A stretch of DNA of 64,000 nucleotides, from positions 682,001 through 746,000 of the forward strand of contig JAIWND010000009.1 in NCBI GenBank assembly GCA_025330725.1, read 5' to 3'. A program made the translations under genes and the position numbers. The notes under the pieces are model-generated. The model made no database searches, was not told the DNA's origin, and saw nothing but the letters and a program-made list of their open reading frames with translations. Within the stretch, counting starts at the first letter, position 1, and each line of letters opens with the position of its first letter. The stretch is from Chlamydoabsidia padenii. Its lineage: Eukaryota > Mucoromycota > Mucoromycetes > Mucorales > Cunninghamellaceae. Below are positions 37,240 through 47,331 of this stretch, one piece after another.

Positions 37240-37764
37240 CTATATCAAAGATTCGTCGTTACTTTCCAGCTCGTCTTTGGCCATGCGCTATAACTGATGA
37301 CACAAATTTGAGTTGGTGTATGGAATGTACCTTGTAATGTTACCATATGGCCAGATTGCTGTTCATACCTATCTTTGTTAACTTGTCATTCCCACACCAT
37401 AAGTCCTACTTCTTTTTAACTTCTATGTTAACGCTGCTGCTTCAGCTGTATTTGTTGTTGTCGCTATGCTGGTTGATATTGTTGCTGCCTTGCTTGAAGG
37501 ATTCCACCTCCTTGAGAAGATTGTTCGTGGGAATATCTAGAGAAGCTAAAGATTATTTGTTAGTTTGTTATTCTTTTCTTCTGGTGTTTTTATTCTTATT
37601 TTAACGTTACTTTTGATGTAAATTGCTTGCTTTCTTTAAGCAGGGGTTAAGATTGTAAGCTGATAGATTGTTTAGTGTAAAAAGAGAGTGAGAAATCCGG
37701 AAATTGCTAGGTGGTGTTCGGCGTTTGAAAATGAAGTTTCCTTTCGTCTAGGAAAAAAAAAATC

Positions 37765-37905
37765 TTCATCGCAAAAGACATCGCAAGTCTGGACATACCG
37801 ACACAAGGGTCTTGGAGCTTGGATTTTGCAGTGACTTATGTTGTAAATATGCTATAGTGTCTACATCTCCATTTTAATTATTAGCACCCATTGTGCCGGG
37901 TCAAT
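37765..37905. repeat. Dispersed repeat family B, copy 3
   Basis: The blocks TGGACATACCGACACAAGGG, TCTTGGAGCTTGGATTTTGC, GTAAATATGCTATAGTGTC and ATTAGCACCCATTG align in order with the copy at 19446-19605, about 18 kb away and in the same orientation. The flanks differ beyond ATTAGCACCCAT. Confidence 0.75.
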
Positions 37906-38268
37906 GAAAAAAAGGGGGCGCCGATAAAGGAATTATGTGGAAATAATCCAAGCCATACGCCATTATTATAACGATATACCAAGCCCATATGATGATGAAT
38001 ACTGTAACTTTGAAGAAAAGAAGAAAGTTTATTGATTTATTATCAACAAAAAATATCTTGTGCTATTATTGATATGGTCTGTACAAATGTCAACTATGGA
38101 GATGAATCATACTATAAAAGATAATAAGAGAAAGAGAAGAACGAAAAAGAAGAAAGCATAAATAATAAAGCATAATAAAGACCCATAAGTATAAAGTTTG
38201 TGAATGTGAAACTGATTTACAAAAAAAAAAAAAAAAAAAAAAGCGGGGGGGGGGAACATGGAAAAAGA
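37906..38268. other. 3' flank of the H2C2 protein gene
   Basis: This 363-bp AT-rich stretch includes an A-run and a G-run just after the stop codon at 38269. Nothing coding is seen. Confidence 0.4.
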
Positions 38269-39907
38269 TTACAGGTCGGTTGACCCAAAAGCGGTAGTGT
38301 CGGTGATTGAATTTGCATAATTGACCAAAGAGCTGGCTGCATTAAAGTAAGAAGATTGGTTCCCCTGATGATCTAATAGATCAATAGGAACAGATGAAGG
38401 TTCATTTGAAGATGACGCTGACGAGGACGATGATGGAGGTTGATGATCAGAGGGACCATTTGTATTCCCTCCACAAGAAGTGATACCCAACATGTTTGGA
38501 TAAAAGCTATTATTAGGGTATGATGCATACATATAATTTTGTTGATGATAAAATAAAGCTGGAGATGAATGGCGGTGATTAGTGGTATGATGAAGTAGAT
38601 TGCTATTGTGTTGTTGCTGATATGGCTGCTGTGAGGAAGATGATGAAGGTGGAGGAGGTAAAAGAGAAGCCAAGTTATTAGTATTGTGCTGTTGCTGTGA
38701 TGATGATGTATGAGTGGTAGTGGATGATGATGTTGATCGAAATCCCATCATGGATGTCAGTGGGCTGGTGGGCTGGAAATGTGCATTAGAGTCGTACGAG
38801 TAGGAGTTTAAAAATTCATCTTCCTCGCGATCATATTGAAAGTAAGAAGATCGTCTGGGAGAAGAAGAGGAAGTATGGTAAGGCAAAGTGACATAGTGTG
38901 GAGAGTTCTCATATTCATTTTCGGCAGATGGGGGTCCCGAGGAAGCAGACACATCACTTTCTTCTTTGAATGTCGGAGTACAAATAATCGAAGGCCCGTG
39001 GTCCAAACTAGGAAGTCGTGTGACATTATTACATTGTGATGAAGGGGTCATCAGAGTGGCAGAAGGTGAGTAATGATATTGAGGTGAATTCATCTTCATT
39101 GGGTTCGGACTTTGACCTCCATTTCTTCTAGTTATGCAAAAGGGACAATGCCGAACAAATCGGGCTACCAATTCTTTGGGGATCCATGAAAACTTCCTTC
39201 GAACCTTTTTTTTTTTTAAATAATTCATGCAAATCAGTGAGAAAAAAAAATCACCGAATCATTTCTAGTCGTCAACTTACCAGAGCAGAGGTTTTATCTC
39301 GACCCCCATGATGAGCTTCACGATGAGCTCTTACCAGAATATCGTAAATCTGTTCCTTAACAGCAACAGGCTTGTTGTCGTGACAAATGATATCCATAGT
39401 GCCCATCTGTAACTGGAACATTTTCTTGACCCAAAAGCGGAACTGGGCAGTGGAGATGGCGGTATTTCTCGGATCCCTCAAGACTTGCTGGATCAGGTAA
39501 TATCGGTGCTGATCAACTAAAGCTTTATCTCTTTTTTTCGGACTCAGATTGTTCAAGTAATCATCCACAATTGCTCTAAAGTCCTCGGGTGTGGGTAGTT
39601 GATTCTCATCATCAAAGAGGCTATTGTTTGAACTTCCGACTCCGCTACCATTTGCATGAATGTTATCTTCTGCTGTAGTAGATGATGGTGTGGCTAGGTA
39701 GGAATGGTATGGCTGCTGCTGATGAGAATGAGGGTAGAATCGACCATCATCTACTCCATAATCAGGATACTGAAAAGGGGATTGCACTTGATGAGGAAGA
39801 GTTGGCTGGAATAAGTTGGGGGTCGAAGTGTTATGATGATAATGATGATGGCGTTGTGGATCAACAACGTGAGGTACATGTTGTAGTGTAATTGCCGGTG
39901 AATCCAT
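38269..39907 (-). CDS. Protein with integrase-type H2C2 zinc-binding domain, probably a regulator
   Basis: Two exons, 39281-39907 and 38269-39204, give 520 residues. Residues about 105-255 form the conserved core: LPTPEDFRAIVDDYLNNLSP, FRFWVKKMFQLQ, then the zinc module VRAHREAHHGGRDKTSALVR ... VARFVRHCPFC, i.e. H-x3-H ... C-x2-C. This is the Integrase_H2C2 arrangement that precedes the catalytic core in retroelement integrases. Here no DDE/RNase-H core follows. Instead the rest is a long Ser/Pro/Gln/His/Asn-rich low-complexity region, typical of transcriptional regulators. The N-terminal 90 residues are also His/Gln/Pro-rich. I infer a domesticated or convergent zinc-binding domain in a DNA-binding or regulatory protein. 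The splice site falls between the His pair and the Cys pair. Confidence 0.75.
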
Positions 39908-41052
39908 ATGCTTGTCTTTTACTGTAATAGGGGTAATCTGATTATAGGTAATTGATAGAACTTCAATTCCATATAGAGAGTAATAATATATATAAAGGTA
40001 TAAAGACGATAGAAATTGTAAAAAGAGAATAAGAAGAAAAAAGGTGAAGATTGAAAGATATGCAAAAAAAGTAACATTTTGTGAAGGCGGCGATATAAAC
40101 CCTGAGGAATGGTGAGGTCGATCGGAACTTATAAATAACTTTTATGCAAGATCCCTATTATCATCTCCCGCCTTATATCCTTCTCCCTCCTTACTTTTCT
40201 CTCTCTCTCTCTCTTTCTTATTATATTATAATAATGATGTTATTCTCAAACAAGATAAAGAGTATAATTATCTTCTTTTATCGAAATAAGGTATGATTTC
40301 CTACCGAGTATGACGATAATCCCATCCCATAAAAGGAATACCTTTCTCTTACTTTTCCTATAAGTTTATGTTTAAGAGTAAATAGTAAATCGGTAACTTT
40401 GAAGAATCAATGTCAATGATTTTCTTCCCTTTCGTCGGCATCGAGGAAGAAAAGAGGCTAAAACAAAGTGTTGTCATTCTACATTCCTTTGATAATTCTG
40501 GTGAATCAAGCATCAAGGTGCATTTTGTTTTTAATAATGTATCCTTATTTGGATGCATTGTCGGATCTTCCGAAATGTCAATAGGATAGAATATTGCTTC
40601 CTAAATGGTATGGTAAAGTGATGAGATGCCACGTGGTGCCGAATTTGGATGGCGGGGTTTGATTATGCATGAATTTTGAAAAAAAGACAAAAAAGTGTTC
40701 TCTTTGCAAAATCTTCTCTCTTGTACAGGGAGGAAGACAAATATGAAAAATCATAAATATATATTTGATGATGTTTTTTGGTGAGTAGATCAGATGAAAC
40801 CGACAACCAGTATAAATTCCCGGAGGAAATTGTCGATCTACATCGGCTTGATAATACAGGTAGGCTTACACACAGCGCATATCACATATATCACATACCA
40901 CATATACCACATAAAGTGTAAAGTAACATATCTTTTATTATTATTAAAATAGGTGTTGGATACGATAAAAACAGTTAGGTGACTATAACAATGGACTATA
41001 CTATAAGGGAATGACACAATACAGAGAGGAGCAGGGACCTATTTTGACAATG
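39908..41052. promoter_or_regulatory. Upstream region of H2C2 gene and 3' flank of PhyH gene
   Basis: This 1.1-kb intergenic region is long for the window. It has (CT)n near 40199-40215, a motif variant GCGGGGTTTGAT (40652-40663) and a cluster of near-identical ATATCACAT/ACCACATA words at about 40875-40915. A long upstream region would suit a regulated gene. No ORF here looks real. Confidence 0.4.
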
Positions 41053-42099
41053 TTACATATTGATGGGAGTAGCCAGATTATAAGTGACAGCGCCTTGACC
41101 TATTTAAAGAGAGAAAGAGAGAGTAATGAGTGCTTGTTTTACCCATCTGTACTAGTACTTACTATAATCCTGTCCGTCGACACGTTCATAAGCTGGTGGG
41201 AATAGTTTACGCTTGTCTTCATAATACCGATCACGGAAATCACCTTCCTTGGCGGCATTGTTTGTCAGATAAACTGCCCTTCGAGAATAATCCGTTTTGT
41301 TGTCGCCTGATCGATGAGCAAGATAAGCACCAAATATGAGTATCGATCCCTACAAAAGTATCGTAAACCAGAAGAAGAAGAAAAGTTGGCCTTTTTATCA
41401 AGTTTATGTATTCCTTTCGACTACTTACGGGTTTACAATGCACCGGGATCCATTGGTTTTGAGCACACCATTCCAGAGAAATCGAGTTGTCACTTTTTTC
41501 TTGAGGAAGGATCCCACAGTCATAGTTGTTCTTGTGAGAGCCTGGGACCACTTCAAGACATCCATTTTCATTGGTAGTAGGATCAATAGTAAACATCACC
41601 GTCATATGTGAGGATTGACCAAATTGGATAAAAGCCGGTGCGTCTTGGTGGGCAGGGAAGCCTAATGGAGACAGTAGTAATGTTGGTATTCATTATTCTT
41701 TATATACATATTGTCATATTAAGAATACTTACCACCCCCACCTGGTAGTTTGTAGTTGACTTTTTCCTTAAATAAGACATATTCTTCACCATGGAGCTCT
41801 TGCAAGATCTTCAAGAGGCGAGGACTTTTGACATAGGCATTCATACCAGCATGATAAGGTGTAAAGTTTTCCGTTCGACAAAGTTGATCTTGTAGAGTGG
41901 CCTTGTTTGTTTCATAGTACTGCATCCATTTTCCCGTTTCGTGACCCCACTGCTTGAATTCTTCACAGTAATGTTGAAGAGTGGCGTGTTCATCCAGAGA
42001 GAAAAAGTCGTCAATCAGGAGGAAACCTTGGTCATGATACGATTGGCGTTGTTCTTGTGTCAAAGTGTAAGATTGAGAGTTGGGTTGAATGTCCACCAT
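41053..42099 (-). CDS. PhyH-family Fe(II)/2-oxoglutarate dioxygenase, PhnY-like
   Basis: Four exons, 41733-42099, 41429-41661, 41163-41349 and 41053-41099, give 277 residues. The start is QSYTLTQEQRQSYHDQGFLL, the usual PhyH opening. The iron site reads FPAHQDAPAF (His127-x-Asp129) and LIFGAYLAHRSGDN (His212), followed by SRRAVYLTNN with the Arg expected to hold 2-oxoglutarate. The C-terminus is KLFPPAYERVDGQDY then AVTYNLATPI. PhyH enzymes hydroxylate a C-H bond using O2 and 2-oxoglutarate. The divergent neighbour is a PhnZ-like oxygenase, and bacterial PhnY (a PhyH enzyme) hydroxylates 2-aminoethylphosphonate for PhnZ. I therefore infer a phosphonate alpha-hydroxylase. Substrate is not proven by sequence; phytanoyl-CoA hydroxylase is less likely because no peroxisomal targeting signal is seen. 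Confidence 0.85.
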
Positions 42100-42483
42100 A
42101 TATTTGAATTAAATGGTGAAAAGAGAAAATGAAAAAAAGCAGGATTGCATTTTTATATATCCTGAGAAAATTGAAATTGAAATCCCGCCGGTCACCCAGC
42201 TCTCAGTCTGTCAGGTACAACGAAATATCGCACGAAGAGTATGTTACCCTTCATATCCAAACATACACCTTTATTGGCTAGTCTCTTATAAAAATAAAGT
42301 TACCACCGAGAGAGCGGCAGACCGAAATCCCGGCGTTTTGTCTTTTATGCTTTCCTTTTTATCGTTTTTCTCACCCACTAGTTATTTGAAATCCCGATTT
42401 TTCTTTTTTATTCTCTGTGCACTCCACTTTTTAATTTCTGCCTTCTTCCTCTCTTAAATCTCTTTACTAACACTGCTCTTGGA
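42100..42483. promoter_or_regulatory. Shared divergent promoter of the PhyH/PhnZ-like pair, three motif copies
   Basis: Only 384 bp separate the two start codons. Three copies of the recurrent motif, all in the same orientation, lie here: ATTGAAATCCCGC (42176-42188), ACCGAAATCCCGG (42321-42333) and ATTTGAAATCCCGA (42384-42397). This is the densest cluster in the window and suggests co-expression of the pair. Confidence 0.6.
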
Positions 42484-43273
42484 ATGTCAATTGAAGAAAC
42501 TTGTAATCAAATTGTCGATACCGTCTTTACGATTTTGGTTAACGGAAGCAAACAAGACTACATTGGTGAAAGGATCTCACAACTCGAACACTGCTTACAG
42601 GCTGCCTCTCAAGCATCGGACGCGGGTAAAAGAGAGAGAGAGAGAGAAAGAGAAAAGATATGGATAATATGCTAACATTGTACTGATAGGTGCTGATGAC
42701 GAAATCATCCTGGCAGCATTACTACACGATATTGGACAATTCACTACATCACCAGAACAGAAGCCAATGATGTGTGATGCATCCTTGTTGGATGAATTAG
42801 AACCCGGGACTGTAAATGGCGTGAAACAAGTTAGTGTTGGGGTGACTGGACATGAACGAATCGGTGCTGTTTATCTTCGTCAACTTGGCTTCTCTGAAAA
42901 AGTGGTTAGTTTGGTGGAATCCCATGTGCCTGTCAAGCGGTATCTAACAGCAAAGTATCCTGATTATTACAATGGTCTCAGTGGGGCAAGCAAATTGTCA
43001 CTCAAGTATCAAGTAAGTATCAAAACCAAATTTGCCTCTTTTTATATTTTGACTAACACTTACTATTTTTCTTTTCTTTTACGATAGGGTGGCCCATATA
43101 CTCAGGAACAGATAGCTGATTTTGAAAAAGATCCATTATATGCTATCAAGGTACAAATTCGACAATGGGACGACGCTGCCAAAGTGGTAGATCTCAAGGT
43201 ACCTGATCTGGAACACTATCGACACATCGCGGTGAATCATCTATTACAACAAAAAAATCAACTGGTTACTTAG
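42484..43273 (+). CDS. HD-domain mixed-valent diiron oxygenase, PhnZ/TmpB-like
   Basis: Three exons, 42484-42625, 42690-43012 and 43088-43273, give 216 residues. The protein has the PhnZ pattern: Tyr26-x2-Glu29-x6-His36 (YIGERISQLEH), LLHDIG (His60, Asp61), GHERIG (His102), ESHVPVKRYL (His126, Lys130) and IRQWDDAAKV (Arg180, Asp183). Intervals 36-60 (24), 102-126 (24) and 126-183 (57) equal those I recall for PhnZ His34-His58, His80-His104 and His104-Asp161. Ser148 and Lys130 also fall where PhnZ binds the phosphonate. PhnZ cleaves 2-amino-1-hydroxyethylphosphonate with O2 to glycine and phosphate. The loop between LLHDIG and GHERIG is about 20 residues longer than in PhnZ. Activity on that substrate is inferred. 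Confidence 0.87.
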
Positions 43274-44427
43274 TGTTATCTATATAGTATTACTTATCTT
43301 TTTAACTTTTTTGTTGATGTTATTGTATCATAATAAACATGGAGGTTGCTGTATTGTATGGAAATTTATGTTTGTGTATGAAAAGGTGTTGGTGATTGTA
43401 GAACAAGACATCTGGATTTAATTATGCAGATTGAAATGGCGACAATATCCGCGATCAATCGATTTAAAATAAATATGGCTTCTAATATACATAGGAACTT
43501 TTTTTCATTCATTCATTCCTCTATTACCATGTTAGAATAATCCATCAGTAAAGAAGGCCGGAATTATTTATTAATTCAGTGAAACTTGTCCTGTTGTCCT
43601 TTGGTTTCCTCGAAGTGATTGGTGTTTGTGGCCGGAAAAAGAAACATTGCGCACTGATACGACCCTATACAACAAAACTCCGACACTCACCAAAAAAAAA
43701 AAAAAAAAAAAAAAGTACGAAGAGGAAACAGACAAATACTCTTTCATATCCCGAAATTCATACAAATGGCTTCGATACCTTTTTGTCATCCCAAATCGAC
43801 TTTTGTCTATATAGATGGATATAGTGATTATGGGTGGCTACAGGTGAATACCGCAATGTTGGAATTTATATAGATCCGATACTGGTGCCACAAAGGCATA
43901 CATATAAACAATAGTGACACCGATCGTTACATTGCAGTACAGGTCAATGCAGGCGGTAAAGATAGTAGCAATACATATAGACAGCAGAAGCACATACAGC
44001 AAACATATAAATTAATAAAAGACACCCAGATAAAAAAAAAGGCATTTATATATATAACATTACATATGGATTAATAGAAGACATACAGATAAAATCAAGA
44101 CATGCAGGTGGAGTGAAGACATGTAGATGCATCAACGTTATTGTTCATATTTAAAAAAACGCCCCCTTTCAAATCCATATATGGGAATGAGAAGTCCACC
44201 AAAAAACCGTTCATTAGTCCTGTCAAGCTATAAGACAGTAAAGGGTAGTGAATAAGATAAGTGGTTTTATTTAATAAGATTATATATGTATTTATAATAG
44301 ATGGTCTATGGGGGGGGGATAAGGGATAATAACCAACACAATATGACAATATAATAAACACTACTGTAAAAATATAAAAGAAGCCAGTTCACCAATTGCC
44401 ATTTTTTCTTGCTTGATTAACTTGAGT
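43274..44427. other. Gene-poor, AT-rich stretch
   Basis: After the PhnZ-like gene's 3' end there is a motif-like ATATCCCGAAATTC at about 43746-43759 and a 23-bp A-run. There is also an imperfect 33-bp direct repeat, near 44003 and near 44062 (ACATATAAATTAATAAAAGA versus ACATATGGATTAATAGAAGA, both continuing CA..CAGATAAAA). No ORF with coding character. Confidence 0.4.
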
Positions 44428-45300
44428 TCATCGACAGCCGCCATTACAGGATTTGCCATTCAGTGCCAACCAGTCCTTATTGGTAGTACGTTGTAGTCGA
44501 GTAAACCAACTAAAAGCTTGCCCTTCCGACACAGCTTGTGATTCCTCAACCAATTCCATAGGAGTGTAGCCAAAAAATCCCGCCAGAGATTCGTATCTTG
44601 CCATCCATTATTGTGCTTCCGTTGCAAAAGTTGGAAATCTAGTCCGTCGTTGTCGTTCCAAGTAGGTGTTGAAGAAGATCTTGTCATTCAGTGTCGTTCC
44701 TTGCCACATACATAAAATAAGAATGTAACAGCCAACAGGAAGACAAAACCTACAACCAGAAGAAATGTCATTAATAACCTTGTCTTTTCATGTTTTTTTT
44801 TTCTTCTTTACTTACTTTGTACCAGAAGCAAAGAGAGATCATGAAACACCAGAGACAACAATTAAGAACGTCCAGCCATAATGCATGAAGACAAACCTGG
44901 AATAAGAGCAAGAAGGATGATTAGTGACATTGTCTTTTCTTGTTTTTTTTTTATACTTACAATAGAGTTCCCTTAAACATTACACATCATGATCCATCCC
45001 CATGAATCAAATGGAGCGCCGTAACTGGTGGCGAATGCAACAAGCCCGAGAATAGGTAGATCCACATTAATGCTTCAACTTGCCAGACATCCCGCTTTAC
45101 CAGCACAACCCATTCGCTAGCAGATCCAGGTGTGGAACAGGACACGATGTCGCCTACGTCCTGCCACGGTAAAAAGACTGGGCCTAATCACTATTCTACA
45201 CAAAGGTAGCCGCCTCGCAAAATCTGCCAACTTATCCATTTGATTACTAACAGGAGACTTCACATATCAGAGACAGAGAGGGAGCATAAACCTAGTGTAA
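44428..45300 (-). pseudogene. Decayed membrane-protein gene, with a possibly intact 58-codon 3' ORF
   Basis: Coding-like blocks run along the minus strand. Near 45030-45190 one reads LPWQDVGDIVSCSTPG, EWVVLVKRDVWQVEALMWIY and LFSGLLHSPPVTALHLIHG. Near 44820-44900 a hydrophobic exon (VCLHALWLDVLNCCLWCFMI) lies between AG and GT signals. At 44600-44755 there is CLPVGCYILILCMWQGTT, then LNDKIFFNTYLERQRRTRF, then TAA. In the same frame after that stop comes ATG (44602-44604) opening MARYESLAGFFGYTPMELVE, then SWFTRLQRTTNKDWLALNGK, ending at 44428. The in-frame stop and the lack of in-phase joins upstream argue for a broken gene. The protein family is not recognised. Confidence 0.35.
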
Positions 45301-45690
45301 ATAATTAGCAATTCAGTTAGAGTATGAAACAGTAGCAACTTTGGCAGTGTATCATTCAAGATGCATTGACTTACCTTTATGACCAGAATCACAATAAGAG
45401 GGAGGAAGACATGAGATTACATCTACCACAAAACAGATATTTCATATAGACAGCCATTAGGTGATTCATGGATTACTTTTGTGTGTGAATTAATCCATCT
45501 CGTAATCATGGCCAGTAATAGGAATGAGTGCGGGGGACAACTTGTCTGTCAAGCACAGGTTCTTGAAGGGGGTTTGTTTAAATGGGATGTTTGTTTATAT
45601 GGGAGTTTAAACAGAAAGAAAAAAGAAAAAAGAAAAAAGAAAAAAAAATAAAAATAAAGGAAAGGAAAGAGAAGGAAAGAAAAGGGAATT
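45301..45690. other. Intergenic
   Basis: This 390-bp stretch has AAAGAAAAAAG-type purine repeats at about 45615-45660 before the possible small gene's stop. No coding signal. Confidence 0.35.
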
Positions 45691-46215
45691 TTAGAAATCA
45701 CGTTTTTCTAGTTCGCAAGGTGACGGGATTTTAATAACTTCGCGAAAAAGCATTTCCTTCTTCTTTGCCTTCCCATTCCAAAGACAATCAACTTGGTCCT
45801 CTTCAATAGGGAACTCCCATTTGTTGTAACGATTGAATGATGAAGGTAAAAAAAAAAAAAAGAGGTGACGAAGCAAATGATTGTGGTAGTAATGGGCTCT
45901 CTTTGAAATTATCCTAACAGGATGAACACGGCAAAGGTAAAAGGAAGGCACAAAGAGAAAGTGTTAGTAATCTAAACTGTCTCTTTCTTCTTGGACAATC
46001 AGCTTACCCAACACTCTAATACTAATGCTTTTCAATTCATGTTGACGTAGAATCGATACCCACCAATTGACCCTGGACGAATCTCTTTTTTGTCTGATAC
46101 AACAAACTGGGACAAAGGATGACGTTCTCTGAATGGAATGCAATAGGCTTTGGTTGAAAAGAAGAATGATGCTATCGCAAACGCGGTAGACATCGAGGAT
46201 GGATTGGGTGGTCAA
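45691..46215 (-). CDS. Possible small two-exon gene, unidentified
   Basis: The first block starts at the ATG at 46213-46215 and reads MTTQSILDVYRVCDSIILLF, SFVPVCCIRQKRDSSRVNWW and SILRQHELKSISIRVLG, with a GTAAG donor at about 46010. The second block ends at 45691 and reads KWEFPIEEDQVDCLWNGKAK, MLFREVIKIPSPCELEKRDF. Both have ordinary protein composition, but no single GT/AG intron I tried joins them cleanly. The T-rich run between them may be part of the intron. A motif copy (ACGGGATTTTAAT, 45723-45735) falls inside the second block, a caution against coding. No family recognised. Confidence 0.3.
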
Positions 46216-46669
46216 GTGCGATGATGGTACACCTCTTGATTGTAACTGGGGTTATATATGAATGGCAAATCAATCATTGGTTCAGCAAGATCAAAATATG
46301 ATGTTTTGTGGATAACAATGGTAGTAGATTAGTTTTATTGTAGTTATAGTGTTATATTGAATCTTAATGTCAATAAAGTCTTGTTTTATCATATGTATTC
46401 TGGTCAATATAAATGCGTTTATGAATGAAGGTGTTTCTATCATGAATGATTTATGTATCACGATGGATAATGCCTATATACATGATGAATCGTGCAAAAT
46501 TCATGCTTTTTTATTTGTGCCCGTGCAACCAAAATTAGCTGGACAGATAAAATACCTACGCCTCCCCCGGGTTAATCTTAATTAGTGTTGTTACTTCTGC
46601 TGCTGTTGCTGTTACTGTGTTCTTGTAGGATATGTTGATGTTGGTAGTGGACTGAAAGCACGAAAAAAA

Positions 46670-46720
46670 AAATGAAGATGAAGAGGATGAAGAGGATGAA
46701 GAGGATGAAGAGGAGGATAA
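46670..46720. repeat. GAAGATGAAGAGGATGAAGAGG-like purine microsatellite
   Basis: Tandem GAAGAGGAT units lie in a noncoding stretch. Read on the other strand they give a poly-Ser ORF, which is a repeat artefact. Confidence 0.8.
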
Positions 46721-46789
46721 AAATGAAGATGAGGAGAGATGTCTTTCTACACCATAAGATACACCGTTTGAATAATAATTCTTAATTGA

Positions 46790-46995
46790 CATACATCAAA
46801 AATAATAACTCTTAATAGATAGACGTCCGAAATAATAACACTTGATAAACATGTTGTAAAAATAACAATAATTTTATAATGATGGCAAAAATAACAATAA
46901 TGTTGTATTAATGTCAAAAATAATAATAATTTTGTAATAAAGTCAAAAATAACATTCACTATGTATTTGTCATTTCTTCGTTTTTGTTTGATATT
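46790..46995. repeat. Dispersed AT-rich repeat, copy 2, with 30-bp tandem units
   Basis: The element shares its beginning (AATAATAACTCTTA, AATAATAACACTTG) and its end (CTTCGTTTTTGTTTGATA) with 19020-19160. The middle is expanded into three near-identical 30-bp units at 46861-46890, 46891-46920 and 46921-46950 (core AATAATTTTGTAATAAAGTC and AATAATGTTGTATTAATGTC), each ending in CAAAAATAA-like sequence. Copy 1 has a single unit. Confidence 0.75.
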
Positions 46996-47331
46996 TCGAA
47001 AATTTAAATGTTTTTTGACCCCGATAATGAGCATATCATGATGAAAAGACTTCGGGGGTTTTTTTTTTCAAACTTAAATTGCCCTTCTCTTAGGCTACCC
47101 CTGGCAACGGCAATTGGTTTGCTGGATTGGGAAATTCATGCAGAATCGGGATCTACAATTGAAACACCGCCTTCTCTTGCATGAATCAAATCTCATTGTT
47201 GTGAACAATGAAATGTGAGTATTTCATTGTTTTGTACATACCCGTGGACGAAGAAATAAAAAATTATGATACAAAGCAAGTACACAGGTTGATGAAGGTC
47301 AAAGAATCAGTAGCCATTCAAGAACGGACTA

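Noticed and set aside
43571..43824. ORFs on both strands around 43.6-43.8 kb
   Set aside because: They depend on a 23-bp A/T homopolymer and have no recognisable features.
46556..46792. Poly-Ser ORF on the minus strand
   Set aside because: Arises from the GAAGAGGAT microsatellite; not a protein.
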